In this document: piece by piece, positions 7,738-15,638 of the stretch
How positions within the stretch are numbered: position 1 is the stretch's first letter
Layout: the number at the start of each line of letters is the position of its first letter
Assembly (NCBI GenBank): GCA_040235375.1
Contig: JBECKQ010000186.1
Location: forward strand, 1-20,487
Reading direction: 5' to 3'
DNA length: 20,487 nt
Source of the DNA: JBECKQ01 sp040235375
Lineage (GTDB): Bacteria > Planctomycetota > Phycisphaerae > UBA1845
Notes under the pieces: model-generated
The model's input: the letters and a program-made list of their open reading frames with translations, nothing else
What the model was told of the DNA's origin: nothing
Databases searched by the model: none
Program-made: the position numbers and the translations under genes

Positions 7738-7833
7738 CGGACCGGCGACGGCGAGGTGAGTGCCAGATCACGGCACTTGGAAATCAAGAGTCTTTCCGCC
7801 CTGAGGGGCGGCGCGAATGGAAAGGCAATCTCG

Positions 7834-8307
7834 ATGGCGATCGACTGGAACATCAAACCCGCCGAGGTGGTGAACGAAGAGCCGCTGGTAATCAAGAACC
7901 CGAAGACCTGGTCGCATTTCCACACCTATGGCGGCTGGGGGAAGTTCTTCAAGGGGCTGCGTCAGGAGAAGATCCTGGCGACACGGTGCACGAACTCGAG
8001 TTGTGCGGAAAAGCGGCTGTGGCTGCCCCCGCGCTGCGAGTGCCCGGACTGCTGGCACGCGATGGAATGGGCGGAGGCGCCGCAGCAGGGGAAAATCTAC
8101 ACGTGGTCCACGTGTCTGTACCCCGGCGAGCTGTTCCGCCTGCCGCCGGGCACCCCCCTGATCAGCGTCGAGCTCGAGGGGGTGGGCACCAAGCTCATGA
8201 GCTACCTGAAGGAAGGCGAGCCGAAGATCGGCATGCCGATCAAGGCCGTGTTCAACACCAGAAACCCGACAAACACGATTCTCGATCTGGCCTGGGTGCC
8301 GGCGTAG
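7834..8307 (+). CDS. Zinc-ribbon/OB-fold (DUF35-type) partner of the thiolase-like protein
   Basis: A 157-residue protein. ATG 7834 was chosen over GTG 7756 because GGAAAGG lies 9 bases before it and nothing comparable precedes the GTG. The rubredoxin-like ribbon has Cys 52, 57, 70 and 73 (C-x4-C, 'LWLPPR', C-P-x-C); Cys 68 is an extra. The 'LPPR' block before the second Cys pair is characteristic of DUF35/COG1545. An OB-like beta barrel follows ('GKIYTWSTCLYPGE', 'PLISVELEGVGTKLMSYL', 'IGMPIKAVFNTR'). Family members bind acyl-CoA and bridge or cap a thiolase, as in archaeal thiolase/HMG-CoA synthase and in BbsA of anaerobic toluene degradation. The spacing of 96 bases after the thiolase-like stop suggests a shared transcript and a physical complex. 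The acyl substrate cannot be inferred. Confidence 0.85.
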   Translation: MAIDWNIKPAEVVNEEPLVIKNPKTWSHFHTYGGWGKFFKGLRQEKILATRCTNSSCAEKRLWLPPRCECPDCWHAMEWAEAPQQGKIYTWSTCLYPGELFRLPPGTPLISVELEGVGTKLMSYLKEGEPKIGMPIKAVFNTRNPTNTILDLAWVPA

Positions 8308-8319
8308 CGGAAACAGCCC

Positions 8320-8435
8320 GGGTGGCACGGCCTCGCCGCGGCGAGGCCGTGGATCCGTCTGCGGATGCCACGTCGTCAAGAACGCCACGGCCTGGCGGCG
8401 CTACGCTTCGCTCGCTGCGCCAGACCGTGCCACCC
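8320..8435. repeat. Palindrome-rich intergenic element (REP/MITE-like)
   Basis: The element is bounded by an 11-base inverted repeat, GGGTGGCACGG (8320-8330) and CCGTGCCACCC (8425-8435). Inside are a perfect 26-base palindrome (8326-8351), a small hairpin ATCCG-tctg-CGGAT (8353-8366), and GGCGC...GCGCC arms (8397-8401, 8417-8421). It sits 13 bases after the zinc-ribbon stop and just before the kinase promoter. There is no T-tract, so it is not a standard terminator, though it could block 3' degradation or read-through. It resembles dispersed bacterial REP-type units; copy number needs the whole genome. Confidence 0.6.
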
Positions 8436-8449
8436 TCGCCCACGGCCGC

Positions 8450-8477
8450 CTGACTTGCCCGGGGCGTCCGCTAGAAT
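8450..8477 (+). promoter_or_regulatory. Candidate sigma70-like promoter of the kinase/phosphatase pair
   Basis: CTGACT (8450-8455), a 16-base spacer and TAGAAT (8472-8477) end about 50 bases before ATG 8529. The predicted transcription start near 8484 favours 8529 over the alternative GTG start at 8493. Confidence 0.4.
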
Positions 8478-8528
8478 ACAGCCGTAGCTTCTGTGGTGCG
8501 GAGCCAACATCGCCTCGGGCAGGTGTGG

Positions 8529-9266
8529 ATGTCGAAGCAGCTTCCGAAAATCGACTCGTTCAACTTTCAGCCGGGGAGAATCCTCGCGGGCAAGTACGTG
8601 GTCAATGCCTCGCTCGGCGCGGGCTGGGAGGGCGAGGTCTACAAGGTCACGGAACGCAAAACGGGCATTCGCCGGGCGGCGAAGGTCTTCTACCCGCAGC
8701 GCAACGCGCGCGATCGGGCGGTCAACTTCTATGCGCGGAAGCTCAACCGCCTGCGCAAGTGCCCGGTGGTCATTCAATACCACAACTCCGAGACCATACG
8801 CTACCACGGCACACCGATTACGTGTCTCATCAGCGAGCTGGTTGAAGGCGAGCTGTTGAGCCGCTTCATTCGAAGGCGGCCGGGCAAGCGTCTCGCGCCG
8901 TTTGAGGCCCTTCATCTTCTGCACGCCCTGACCATCGGTATCGAGCAGATTCACGCGGCGGGCGAATACCACGGCGATCTGCACGACGACAACGTGCTCG
9001 TCGAACGGCACGGCATCCGCTTCGAAGTCAAAGTGGTGGACTTCTATCACTGGGGACCGCCGACCGCGGCGACACGCCGCGACGACATCGTCAACCTGGT
9101 TCGGATCCTCTACGACGCGGTGGGCGGCCGGGCGCGTTACGCGTCGCAGCCGCCGGAAATCAAGGCGATCTGTCTGGGCCTGCGGCGCGACTTGATTCTC
9201 AGGAATTTCCCCTCCACAGCCCGCCTGCGCCGGTATCTGGAAACATTTGTGTGGGAAAAGCCCTGA
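8529..9266 (+). CDS. Small Ser/Thr protein kinase-like protein (minimal catalytic domain)
   Basis: A 245-residue protein; ATG 8529 follows AGGTG by a short spacer. Kinase motifs in order: glycine loop LGAGWEGEVY (29-38), ATP-binding Lys 52 in 'AAKVF', hinge region 'LISELVEGELL' (100-110), catalytic loop HGDLHDDNVLV (148-158; Asp 150, Asn 155) and the metal-binding DFY (171-173) in place of DFG. There is no recognisable activation loop or APE; after 'RRDDIVNL' (183-190), which resembles the helix-F region, only about 55 residues remain. The core therefore looks catalytically equipped but with a shortened C lobe, as in some atypical bacterial kinases. No transmembrane or sensor domain is present. 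The PP2C phosphatase gene follows after 85 bases, suggesting a reversible-phosphorylation pair. Targets are unknown. Confidence 0.82.
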   Translation: MSKQLPKIDSFNFQPGRILAGKYVVNASLGAGWEGEVYKVTERKTGIRRAAKVFYPQRNARDRAVNFYARKLNRLRKCPVVIQYHNSETIRYHGTPITCLISELVEGELLSRFIRRRPGKRLAPFEALHLLHALTIGIEQIHAAGEYHGDLHDDNVLVERHGIRFEVKVVDFYHWGPPTAATRRDDIVNLVRILYDAVGGRARYASQPPEIKAICLGLRRDLILRNFPSTARLRRYLETFVWEKP

Positions 9267-9351
9267 CCGGCCCGATGAATGGGAACAGGCGCCGCGCCGG
9301 AGGCGCATCCGCCCGCCGATCTGTCGCCACGCGCCGGGAGGCCATTCGCCG

Positions 9352-10167
9352 ATGTTCGTGGATGCAGTCATGGATACGGCGTTCTTTCTCGACCAGCAGA
9401 TGACGGCGGCGGAGCATTGCCCCGTGGGCAAGGCTCACGCCCTCGTTTACTCGTCGAGGAGCCCCGACAAGACCACGCCCAACGAGGATGCCGCGGCGGT
9501 CATCACCATCGACGAGACTCGGGCGGTGCTTGCCGTCGCCGACGGTCTCGGGGGCCAGCCGGAAGGCGCTAAGGCCGCCATGCTGGCGCTGCAGGCGCTC
9601 GACGACGCCATTCGCAGTCGGCTCAACGGCGCCGAATTGCGCGAAGCGGTGCTCAACGGGTTTGAAAACGCCAACCGCGACGTGTCAGGTCTGGGCGTGG
9701 GCGCGGGAACGACGCTCGCCGCCGTCGAGATTCAAGGCCGCACCGTCCGGCCGTATCACGTCGGCGATTCGAGCATCATCGTTGTCGGACAACGCGGCAA
9801 GATCAAGCTACAGACGGTGGCGCACTCGCCGGTGGGCTACGCCGTCGAAGCCGGTCTACTCGGCGAGGCCGAGGCAATGCACCACGAGGATCGCCATATT
9901 GTGTCGAACATGGTGGGCAGTCCGGACATGCGCATCGAGATCGGTCCGACGCTCGAGCTGCGCCCGCGCGACACGTTGATCATCGCGAGCGACGGGCTGG
10001 CGGACAATCTGCACGCCAGGGAAATCGTCGATATGATCCGGACCGGGCCTCTGGACCGCGCCGCGGAACAACTGGCATCCGCCTGCGCCCGCCGGATGCG
10101 CGGTGTTCAGAACGGCCGTCCCTCCAAGCCCGACGACCTGACATTCGTCATCTATCGCCCGGCCTGA
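9352..10167 (+). CDS. PP2C-family Ser/Thr protein phosphatase
   Basis: A 271-residue cytoplasmic protein. ATG 9352 was chosen because it follows GGGAGG at about 11 bases; the frame stays open upstream, but that translation is basic low-complexity. PP2C (PPM) metal-binding motifs are all present: 'PNEDAAAV' (43-50), 'VADGLGGQPEG' (62-72), 'GAGTTLAAVEI' (118-127), 'HVGDSSI' (136-142), 'IASDGLADN' (211-219) and 'KPDDLTFVIY' (259-268). The aspartates for the two-metal centre (46, 64, 214, 261) are kept, so activity is expected. It likely dephosphorylates the substrates of, or the autophosphorylated form of, the adjacent kinase. The gene ends 37 bases from the convergent TPR lipoprotein gene. Confidence 0.9.
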   Translation: MFVDAVMDTAFFLDQQMTAAEHCPVGKAHALVYSSRSPDKTTPNEDAAAVITIDETRAVLAVADGLGGQPEGAKAAMLALQALDDAIRSRLNGAELREAVLNGFENANRDVSGLGVGAGTTLAAVEIQGRTVRPYHVGDSSIIVVGQRGKIKLQTVAHSPVGYAVEAGLLGEAEAMHHEDRHIVSNMVGSPDMRIEIGPTLELRPRDTLIIASDGLADNLHAREIVDMIRTGPLDRAAEQLASACARRMRGVQNGRPSKPDDLTFVIYRPA

Positions 10168-10189
10168 CCATTCCCGCCTGCGGCAGGCC
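10161..10189. terminator. Possible bidirectional terminator between convergent genes
   Basis: GGCCTG (10161-10166) pairs with CAGGCC (10184-10189), and a competing tighter hairpin GCCTG-CGG-CAGGC lies at 10176-10188. The structure is in the 37-base gap between the PP2C and TPR genes. It has no T-tract on either strand, so the call is weak. Confidence 0.25.
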
Positions 10190-10204
10190 ACTGCGCCGCC
10201 GATG

Positions 10205-12574
10205 TCATTGCGGCTCCACGTAGGCCTGCTTGTTCTGGAACATCTCGAGTCGCTTCGCGAACTCCGCCGAACTGGCCTCCGGCTCCGCCGAGGCACGTTC
10301 GATCGCCAGCCGCTCGGCCTCGACGGCATCATCGAACCGGCCGGCCGCCGCGTACGCGCAGCCCAGCGTGTCGAGCATGCTGGATCGCTGTCGGCCGCTC
10401 AGTTCCACGGCCTTCTCCGCAAGCGGCACGGCCTGCTTCGGATCGCGCAGAGTCTCGTCCGGGCAGGTGGCCAGATACCACGCGAGCGTGTTCGTCATGC
10501 CCGCGTTGTCCGGCAGACTCCCGACCCCCGTGCGCAGGATGTTGATGAGCGCCTTGTAATTCTTCTCCTGTATCAGAATGGGCACCAGGGCTTCGTAGGC
10601 CGGCGTATAAGTCGGGCGCATGGTGATCGCCCGGTGCAGCGATTGCTTCGCCTTGGTCATGTCACCTAATCTCTGGTGCACGGCGGCCAGGAGGACGAAG
10701 GCGCTGGCGCTCGCCGGCGAGTCGTCTATCCATTTCACGGCGTACTTTCCTGCCTCCTCGACCCGATCCATCTTCAGCAGCAGGTCGCCGTAGATGTAAC
10801 GAAGCATTCGCCTCTGCTGCTCCGGCCACGTGGTCATGAGATGGTCGCAGAACGCCAGCGCTTCATCGCCGCGGTTGGCCGCCAGCATGAGTTGAAACAA
10901 CGGGCTCAGCGGCGCTTCGAAGCCCGGATTCTTCTCCACGGCATGCTTGAGTACGCGAATGGCCTCCGCATCATCACCTTCGGCCTTGGCAATGTTCGCG
11001 AGAGACTGATAGGCGCCGGCAATTTCCGGGTTCATGGTGCCGGCGGTCTCCGCAAGGTCGACGGCCTTGTGGTAATGCTCCTTGGCCTCCTCCAGGCGCT
11101 CCTGGCTGGCAAGCAGGTCCGCGAGCGTCTTGTGGGCCAGCGGACTGGCAGGGTCAATCTCGACGGCGCTGCGCAGCGTCTGCTCCGCGTCCGTCAGGCG
11201 ACCCACCCCCGCCATGGCCCGCGCCTTGAAAACGTACGGCGGCGCGGATTTCGGGCTCGAAGCGATGGACTGGTCGGCATGGGCGATAGCCTTTTCGAAA
11301 TCGCCGTGCACGAACCGGTATTGCGCGAGCACCAGGTGGGCGGCCGCCTGATTGGCGTTGATCGCCAGAGCTTTCTCAGCATACGAGGCGGCTTTCTCAT
11401 AATCCGGCCACGTGAGGTAGATCTCGGCGAGCGACGCGAGCAGGTCGGCGTCTTTGGGGTACGCGGACGCCATCTTCTCGGCGAGCGCATCAGCGTCGGC
11501 CGCGTCGCCGGCGCTCGCTTGCCCGACGATCTTCTGAAAGACCATATTCGTGGGGCCCGGCGACGCCCACAGTTCGAGCTCGAGCGGATCACGCGCGAAC
11601 GACCCGGTGATGGGCGGCAGGCGCTCCGCGATGGCGAATTCCTGCGCGGCCGGGGCGTGCTCTTCCTTCTGTTTATGGCACTTGGCCAACACGACGTGCG
11701 GCCGGCCGATGTTGGAATCGATGGCCAGGGCAACCTCGGCTTCCGACTGCGCTGCGTCCACGTTGCCGGCCATGATCTCGGCCTCCGCGATACCGACGTG
11801 GCCGTACGCGTCCCGCGGGCACATACCCAGGTACTGCTGGAAGGCCGCCTTCGCTTCGGCGGGCGCATCGCGAAGCAGCTCGATTTCGCCGATCCACGCA
11901 TGGCTCATGGCATAGTCCGGGTTGAGCTTGATCGCCTCTTCGAATTCAAGCCGGGCGCGTTCGAACGACTTTCTCGCGAGGAACACACGGCCGAGATAGT
12001 AGGGCCACTTGAACGAGTCGGGAGCGAGAGTGTGGGCGCGATCCAGGCAATCGATCGCGCGAGAAAGATCATCGCGTGACTGCGCTGTCACGATATAGAT
12101 CATGCCGAGACGACCGATAGCATCCGCCGATTGCTGGCCCGCGGCCGCTTGAATGGCGCCGTAGGTCGACCTGGCCAGGTCAGGCGGAAGCGCCGACAGA
12201 TCGGGCGGCGCAGGCAGCTTTGCCGACTCGCACAGCGCCGCGACCTTTTGCTTGTCGTACGAGAACGTTGTTTCCTCGCCCGCGGTCGCCACGCCGGGCG
12301 GCTGGGGCGCCTCCGCGGTCTCCCGGTCGCGAGCGGGCTTTGCGGTATCGCCGGTGGATTGCGGCGGCGCCTCCGCGTGCGGCGCGGGGGACGCGGCCGC
12401 AGCGGGCTCCGCCGGCTTTTCTTCCTTCGCGCAGCCAGTCCACGCCGCCCCCAGTCCCAGGACGACAAGCGCCGCGACACCGAGCCGCGACACTGTCGTT
12501 TTCAGCCAGCGGGCAGCTTTCCCTCTGCGCGACGCTCCTTCGCGCCGCTCGGCTGGGAGCCACATATCAGGCAT
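10205..12574 (-). CDS. TPR-repeat lipoprotein
   Basis: A 789-residue protein. ATG 12574 was chosen because a strong Shine-Dalgarno AGGGAG precedes it by 7 bases; an earlier in-frame start adds 15 residues without a ribosome site. The N terminus is a basic region, a hydrophobic segment and 'AAWTGC', so Cys 48 is a likely lipidation site, although Trp at -3 is not canonical. A Pro/Ala/Glu-rich linker follows (about 50-110). From about residue 140 to 770 there are many tetratricopeptide repeats with the pattern 'A...LG.....G....A...Y..A...P' (for example 'FERARLEFEEAIKLNPDYA', 'YEKAASYAEKALAINANQA', 'LEEAKEHYHKAVDLAETAG'). TPR arrays are protein-interaction scaffolds; here it would sit on the periplasmic face of a membrane. 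Partners are unknown. It may share a transcript with the large secreted protein gene 202 bases upstream. Confidence 0.87.
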   Translation of the reverse strand: MPDMWLPAERREGASRRGKAARWLKTTVSRLGVAALVVLGLGAAWTGCAKEEKPAEPAAAASPAPHAEAPPQSTGDTAKPARDRETAEAPQPPGVATAGEETTFSYDKQKVAALCESAKLPAPPDLSALPPDLARSTYGAIQAAAGQQSADAIGRLGMIYIVTAQSRDDLSRAIDCLDRAHTLAPDSFKWPYYLGRVFLARKSFERARLEFEEAIKLNPDYAMSHAWIGEIELLRDAPAEAKAAFQQYLGMCPRDAYGHVGIAEAEIMAGNVDAAQSEAEVALAIDSNIGRPHVVLAKCHKQKEEHAPAAQEFAIAERLPPITGSFARDPLELELWASPGPTNMVFQKIVGQASAGDAADADALAEKMASAYPKDADLLASLAEIYLTWPDYEKAASYAEKALAINANQAAAHLVLAQYRFVHGDFEKAIAHADQSIASSPKSAPPYVFKARAMAGVGRLTDAEQTLRSAVEIDPASPLAHKTLADLLASQERLEEAKEHYHKAVDLAETAGTMNPEIAGAYQSLANIAKAEGDDAEAIRVLKHAVEKNPGFEAPLSPLFQLMLAANRGDEALAFCDHLMTTWPEQQRRMLRYIYGDLLLKMDRVEEAGKYAVKWIDDSPASASAFVLLAAVHQRLGDMTKAKQSLHRAITMRPTYTPAYEALVPILIQEKNYKALINILRTGVGSLPDNAGMTNTLAWYLATCPDETLRDPKQAVPLAEKAVELSGRQRSSMLDTLGCAYAAAGRFDDAVEAERLAIERASAEPEASSAEFAKRLEMFQNKQAYVEPQ

Positions 12575-12626
12575 CGGCTCACTCCCTGTTCGGTACGCCG
12601 TTTCACTCTCCGAACCCAAAACAGCG

Positions 12627-12655
12627 AGGATACCGGTGCGGGGCGAAAGCGTCTA
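12627..12655 (-). promoter_or_regulatory. Candidate promoter of the TPR lipoprotein gene
   Basis: On the minus strand TAGACG (12650-12655), a 17-base spacer and TATCCT (12627-12632) would start transcription about 45 bases before ATG 12574. Each hexamer matches the consensus at four of six positions, so this is weak. Confidence 0.25.
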
Positions 12656-12776
12656 GCTGCGCGTGGCTGCAACGGCGGGGGGATGAGGCTCCAGCCCTTC
12701 CATTCACGGGCGCGATGCGCGTGTCACGTGCGAGGGTAAAGTCGAATCCATCCGGTGGAACGGGCTCAAACTACGC

Positions 12777-15494
12777 CTATTGCACTTCGATCTCGACGTT
12801 GTGGACCCGCGGCCCGCCGACCTCCCGCAGGCCGAGTCGCACGGTGCGCCCGGAGCCGTTCGTCACGTTCTTGAAGCGATACTCACTTGTTACCGTCTGC
12901 CCGGGCAGCAACTCGTTGATAACGCGGTATTGGCGGCTCCGTCCGGGATAAACCGCGAAGGCGCGGAAACTGAGTGTGACATCGGCACGGCTGGTAACGC
13001 CATGCTGAATCACGACCTCGTCACCGCGGGTGAAGGCATAGCCCCAAACGTCGACATCGTCGAGACCCAGTTCGATATGAAGAGGAACGACGAGCCGATA
13101 CCGTTCCTGGCTGAGCATGTCGACAACGGCGACCACCGTCTTCATTCCGGCCGGCTCCGCTTGCGCCTGACGGACGCCGATCTCGAAATCGCGCGTCGCG
13201 CCTGCGGCGATCGACACGTCGAGCTGACCGGGGTTCACCTCCCAGCCCGCAGGGGGCTGAAACCGAATACGCAGGGAAACGGGACCGCGCCGCGGATTGG
13301 TCATGCGCAGGACGTGCTTCTGCATTTCAATCACGGGACGGGCCTTCTCCGGGAAGAGTTGCATCCCGGAGCGAAACGCAAGAAGCCAACGCTGCGTGCC
13401 GCAGGCGAAGACCGGCGATCGTCGCAACACCAGCTCGTGACGCCCATCCGCCGTCCGGCGAATCGGCACAGGCCGGCCCCAAAGGTCGTGCGCTTCGCGC
13501 ACGGCGCCGAGCTGCAACGTATGGGCCGTGCCCTCCGGCGGCGCCGACGAATCCCACATTACGAGAGTCGTATTGTCTCCGTCGGCGAAAGCCAGAATCT
13601 CCGCCGTCGATCCGAGATCGACGCGCACCGTCGGTTGCGCTCCGGAGATCGCATCGACAATCGTTCGATAGGGGATGAAGGCGGGCGAAGGTTCTGTAAT
13701 CGCATCGTGCAGGACGCGGCGCTGCGTCCACGGCTGCGGCACAAAGATGGCGTCCACGTTCGCCCAGCGCAGCTCGATGAGCCGCAATGCCCATTCGGCC
13801 AACGCTGCTTCGCAGCGATACCCGCCGAGCTCAATGTCCGGCACGGAGACCCAGACGCGCTGATAATCGCCGTGCAGGTAAGGCTCGATCTGCTCGCGAA
13901 CGAAGGCCGGGTGGACGTCCGCGGGCAAATCGACGGAGATGTTGTTGGCGGTCAACGGCGGCATCGGCGGCTCGTTCGCGGCGCTGACGGACGCCGTCAG
14001 GTTCGGTGCGAGCATCATCGTTCGCATCTCGGCGCGAAGAGCGGCCAACGCGCCGGCCAGCTCCCGGTTCTGGGCCAGCAGCGGCTGGTGGTCGCCGCCG
14101 ACCTGCCATGAATTGAAGATGCTGGCGTACGGCGCGACAATCTGCCTCAGGTCGTTGCGCCACCCGCGCGCATCCTCGTTGAGGATGTTCAGCAGCGAAG
14201 GGGTGTAGGACCCCGCCGATTGCATGAGCGAGGCCGGAGCGCCAACGAACACCCCGACGACCTCCACCCTCGAGCTGATCATCTCGTTCAGCATCCGGTG
14301 GAGCGCCTCGGGCTGCGTGTCGAATCCCGGCCGGGAGGGGTGGCCGCTCCAGAGCGGCGCCTTGATCATGCCCACGCCAAGGGCGGCCGTCAGCGCGAGG
14401 TCGTCTGCAAGCTCCTCCGCCGACGCCTCCCTGATAATGACACCCATGTCGCGACCGACAGCGCCTTCTCTCCTGTCCGACTGGCGAAGAACCGCGAACG
14501 TGACTGTCCGCTCGACAATGGGTTCGCCGAGCGAGAACACGTCCAGTCGAGCCTTGTACAGGCCCGGCTCGTCGATGGGAACGGTCACAGCTTCGTCGGC
14601 GACGTCCTCGAACGTCCGCACTTCGATATCCCGCCGGAAGACGATGCGGCCGGACATGTCACTGACGGATAGGGTGGCGGACAGACCGGCGATCTCCTCG
14701 TCGGCGACGGTGGCGTCAAGCCGCAGTCGCCCGGGCAATTCAACGACGTTGCCCGGATGGTCTGAAACCAGCTTGACGCGCGGCAGGCCGATGACGCTGA
14801 TGTCGTCGAACCACGCGCCGCCCGTGGTGTCACGTTCGAAGATGTGGCGATGCGGGGCGGGGCTCGGCCGCCACACGTCGTCCTGAACGACCCAGCATGT
14901 GACGCCGACCGAATTGCCCTCGGATGGCGCGGCGCCAAGATGGATACCTACGCCGACCCATTGGCCGGCGGCCTCCTGCGAATCGATCAGCGGGCTGAAG
15001 CGCTGAGTGTTCGGAACCGGCTGCCCCCGCCAGTCGAGGAAGTAGGCGCTGATGGCCGCCCGACCGTGCCGGAGCGCGTCCGGCTTGATCCGGCCGGTGA
15101 CCAGGTAGTCGCCGGGAGCGACGCGGGTGTCCGGCCCGACGTAGCGATAGGCCACGGAACGACCCTCGGTTCCGAGGTAGAAGGACGGTGGGGCCTGCGC
15201 CCCGACGGCAACGTCCATGTAGGCGTCTGTGTATCGCGGAAACGCGGGATCCTCGTAATCCGGATCCGGGAAGCGGATCCAGTACTTGGGCGTGGGGTTC
15301 GGGTTGTCGGCCTCGTCGAAATCGAACCGATGGATGATGCGGCTCAGCTCTCGGCCCGGCTCGGCAGGCGAGGCCTCGCCCGGCACAGGCAGCGCAGCAA
15401 AGCAGACGAGCGCACAGGCAATAACCGCCTGACGATGTCGCGGCGCACGGGCGCACCTGCACCACGGATGGGGCAGCGATTCACGGACTTTCAT
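12777..15494 (-). CDS. Large secreted multidomain protein, possible degenerate glycoside hydrolase
   Basis: A 905-residue protein with a long basic N region and a hydrophobic signal core (about 22-36, cleavage near 41-44). Domains inferred from sequence texture: a beta-sandwich (54-236) ending in 'GGAWFDDISVIG', typical of carbohydrate-binding modules; Ig-like strands (240-336) with 'EPGLYKARLDVF'; a putative TIM barrel (350-620) with 'GVGMIKAPLWSG', 'VEVVGVFVGAP', 'FNSWQVGGDHQP' and 'MLAPNLTAS'; a beta-sandwich (625-700) of the sort that follows GH barrels, with 'AEILAFADGDNTTLVMWDSS' cut here; and an NEW3/NPCBM-associated-like domain (720-810) with 'RGPVSLRIRFQPPAGWEV', plus a C-terminal beta domain. 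At the place where GH families show a Trp-x-Asn-Glu-Pro acid/base motif it reads SWQVGGD, so catalysis is doubtful. No Shine-Dalgarno precedes ATG 15494. I cannot assign a family. Confidence 0.75.
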   Translation of the reverse strand: MKVRESLPHPWCRCARAPRHRQAVIACALVCFAALPVPGEASPAEPGRELSRIIHRFDFDEADNPNPTPKYWIRFPDPDYEDPAFPRYTDAYMDVAVGAQAPPSFYLGTEGRSVAYRYVGPDTRVAPGDYLVTGRIKPDALRHGRAAISAYFLDWRGQPVPNTQRFSPLIDSQEAAGQWVGVGIHLGAAPSEGNSVGVTCWVVQDDVWRPSPAPHRHIFERDTTGGAWFDDISVIGLPRVKLVSDHPGNVVELPGRLRLDATVADEEIAGLSATLSVSDMSGRIVFRRDIEVRTFEDVADEAVTVPIDEPGLYKARLDVFSLGEPIVERTVTFAVLRQSDRREGAVGRDMGVIIREASAEELADDLALTAALGVGMIKAPLWSGHPSRPGFDTQPEALHRMLNEMISSRVEVVGVFVGAPASLMQSAGSYTPSLLNILNEDARGWRNDLRQIVAPYASIFNSWQVGGDHQPLLAQNRELAGALAALRAEMRTMMLAPNLTASVSAANEPPMPPLTANNISVDLPADVHPAFVREQIEPYLHGDYQRVWVSVPDIELGGYRCEAALAEWALRLIELRWANVDAIFVPQPWTQRRVLHDAITEPSPAFIPYRTIVDAISGAQPTVRVDLGSTAEILAFADGDNTTLVMWDSSAPPEGTAHTLQLGAVREAHDLWGRPVPIRRTADGRHELVLRRSPVFACGTQRWLLAFRSGMQLFPEKARPVIEMQKHVLRMTNPRRGPVSLRIRFQPPAGWEVNPGQLDVSIAAGATRDFEIGVRQAQAEPAGMKTVVAVVDMLSQERYRLVVPLHIELGLDDVDVWGYAFTRGDEVVIQHGVTSRADVTLSFRAFAVYPGRSRQYRVINELLPGQTVTSEYRFKNVTNGSGRTVRLGLREVGGPRVHNVEIEVQ

Positions 15495-15603
15495 GTAATC
15501 GGTATCGACGAAGAACCGGCCCCGGATAAGCGGCGAGTGATTATCGGAACGAGGCGACGCTGGGCGCAGTCAGGCCGCCCGATCCACGGCGGAGCGGGTC
15601 TCG

Positions 15604-15632
15604 TTGCGGCGAATCCGGGGGCTGCCTACGAT
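15604..15632 (+). promoter_or_regulatory. Candidate promoter placing the transcript start at the nadB ATG
   Basis: TTGCGG (15604-15609), a 17-base spacer and TACGAT (15627-15632) would begin transcription about 7 bases later, at ATG 15639. No Shine-Dalgarno lies at a usable distance. The hexamers are poor matches, so this is a weak call. Confidence 0.22.
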
Positions 15633-15638
15633 GGCATC

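Noticed and set aside
8376..9431. 351-codon minus-strand open frame opposite the kinase gene
   Set aside because: Antisense to intact kinase motifs and running into the palindromic element; no independent support.
10676..12079. 467-codon plus-strand open frame opposite the TPR gene
   Set aside because: Shadow of the TPR codon pattern; no start signal or domain.
14844..15638. In-frame open extension of nadB covering most of 800 bases upstream
   Set aside because: It is antisense to the well-supported secreted protein gene and its translation is Arg/Gly-rich without homology; NadB similarity begins at 15639.
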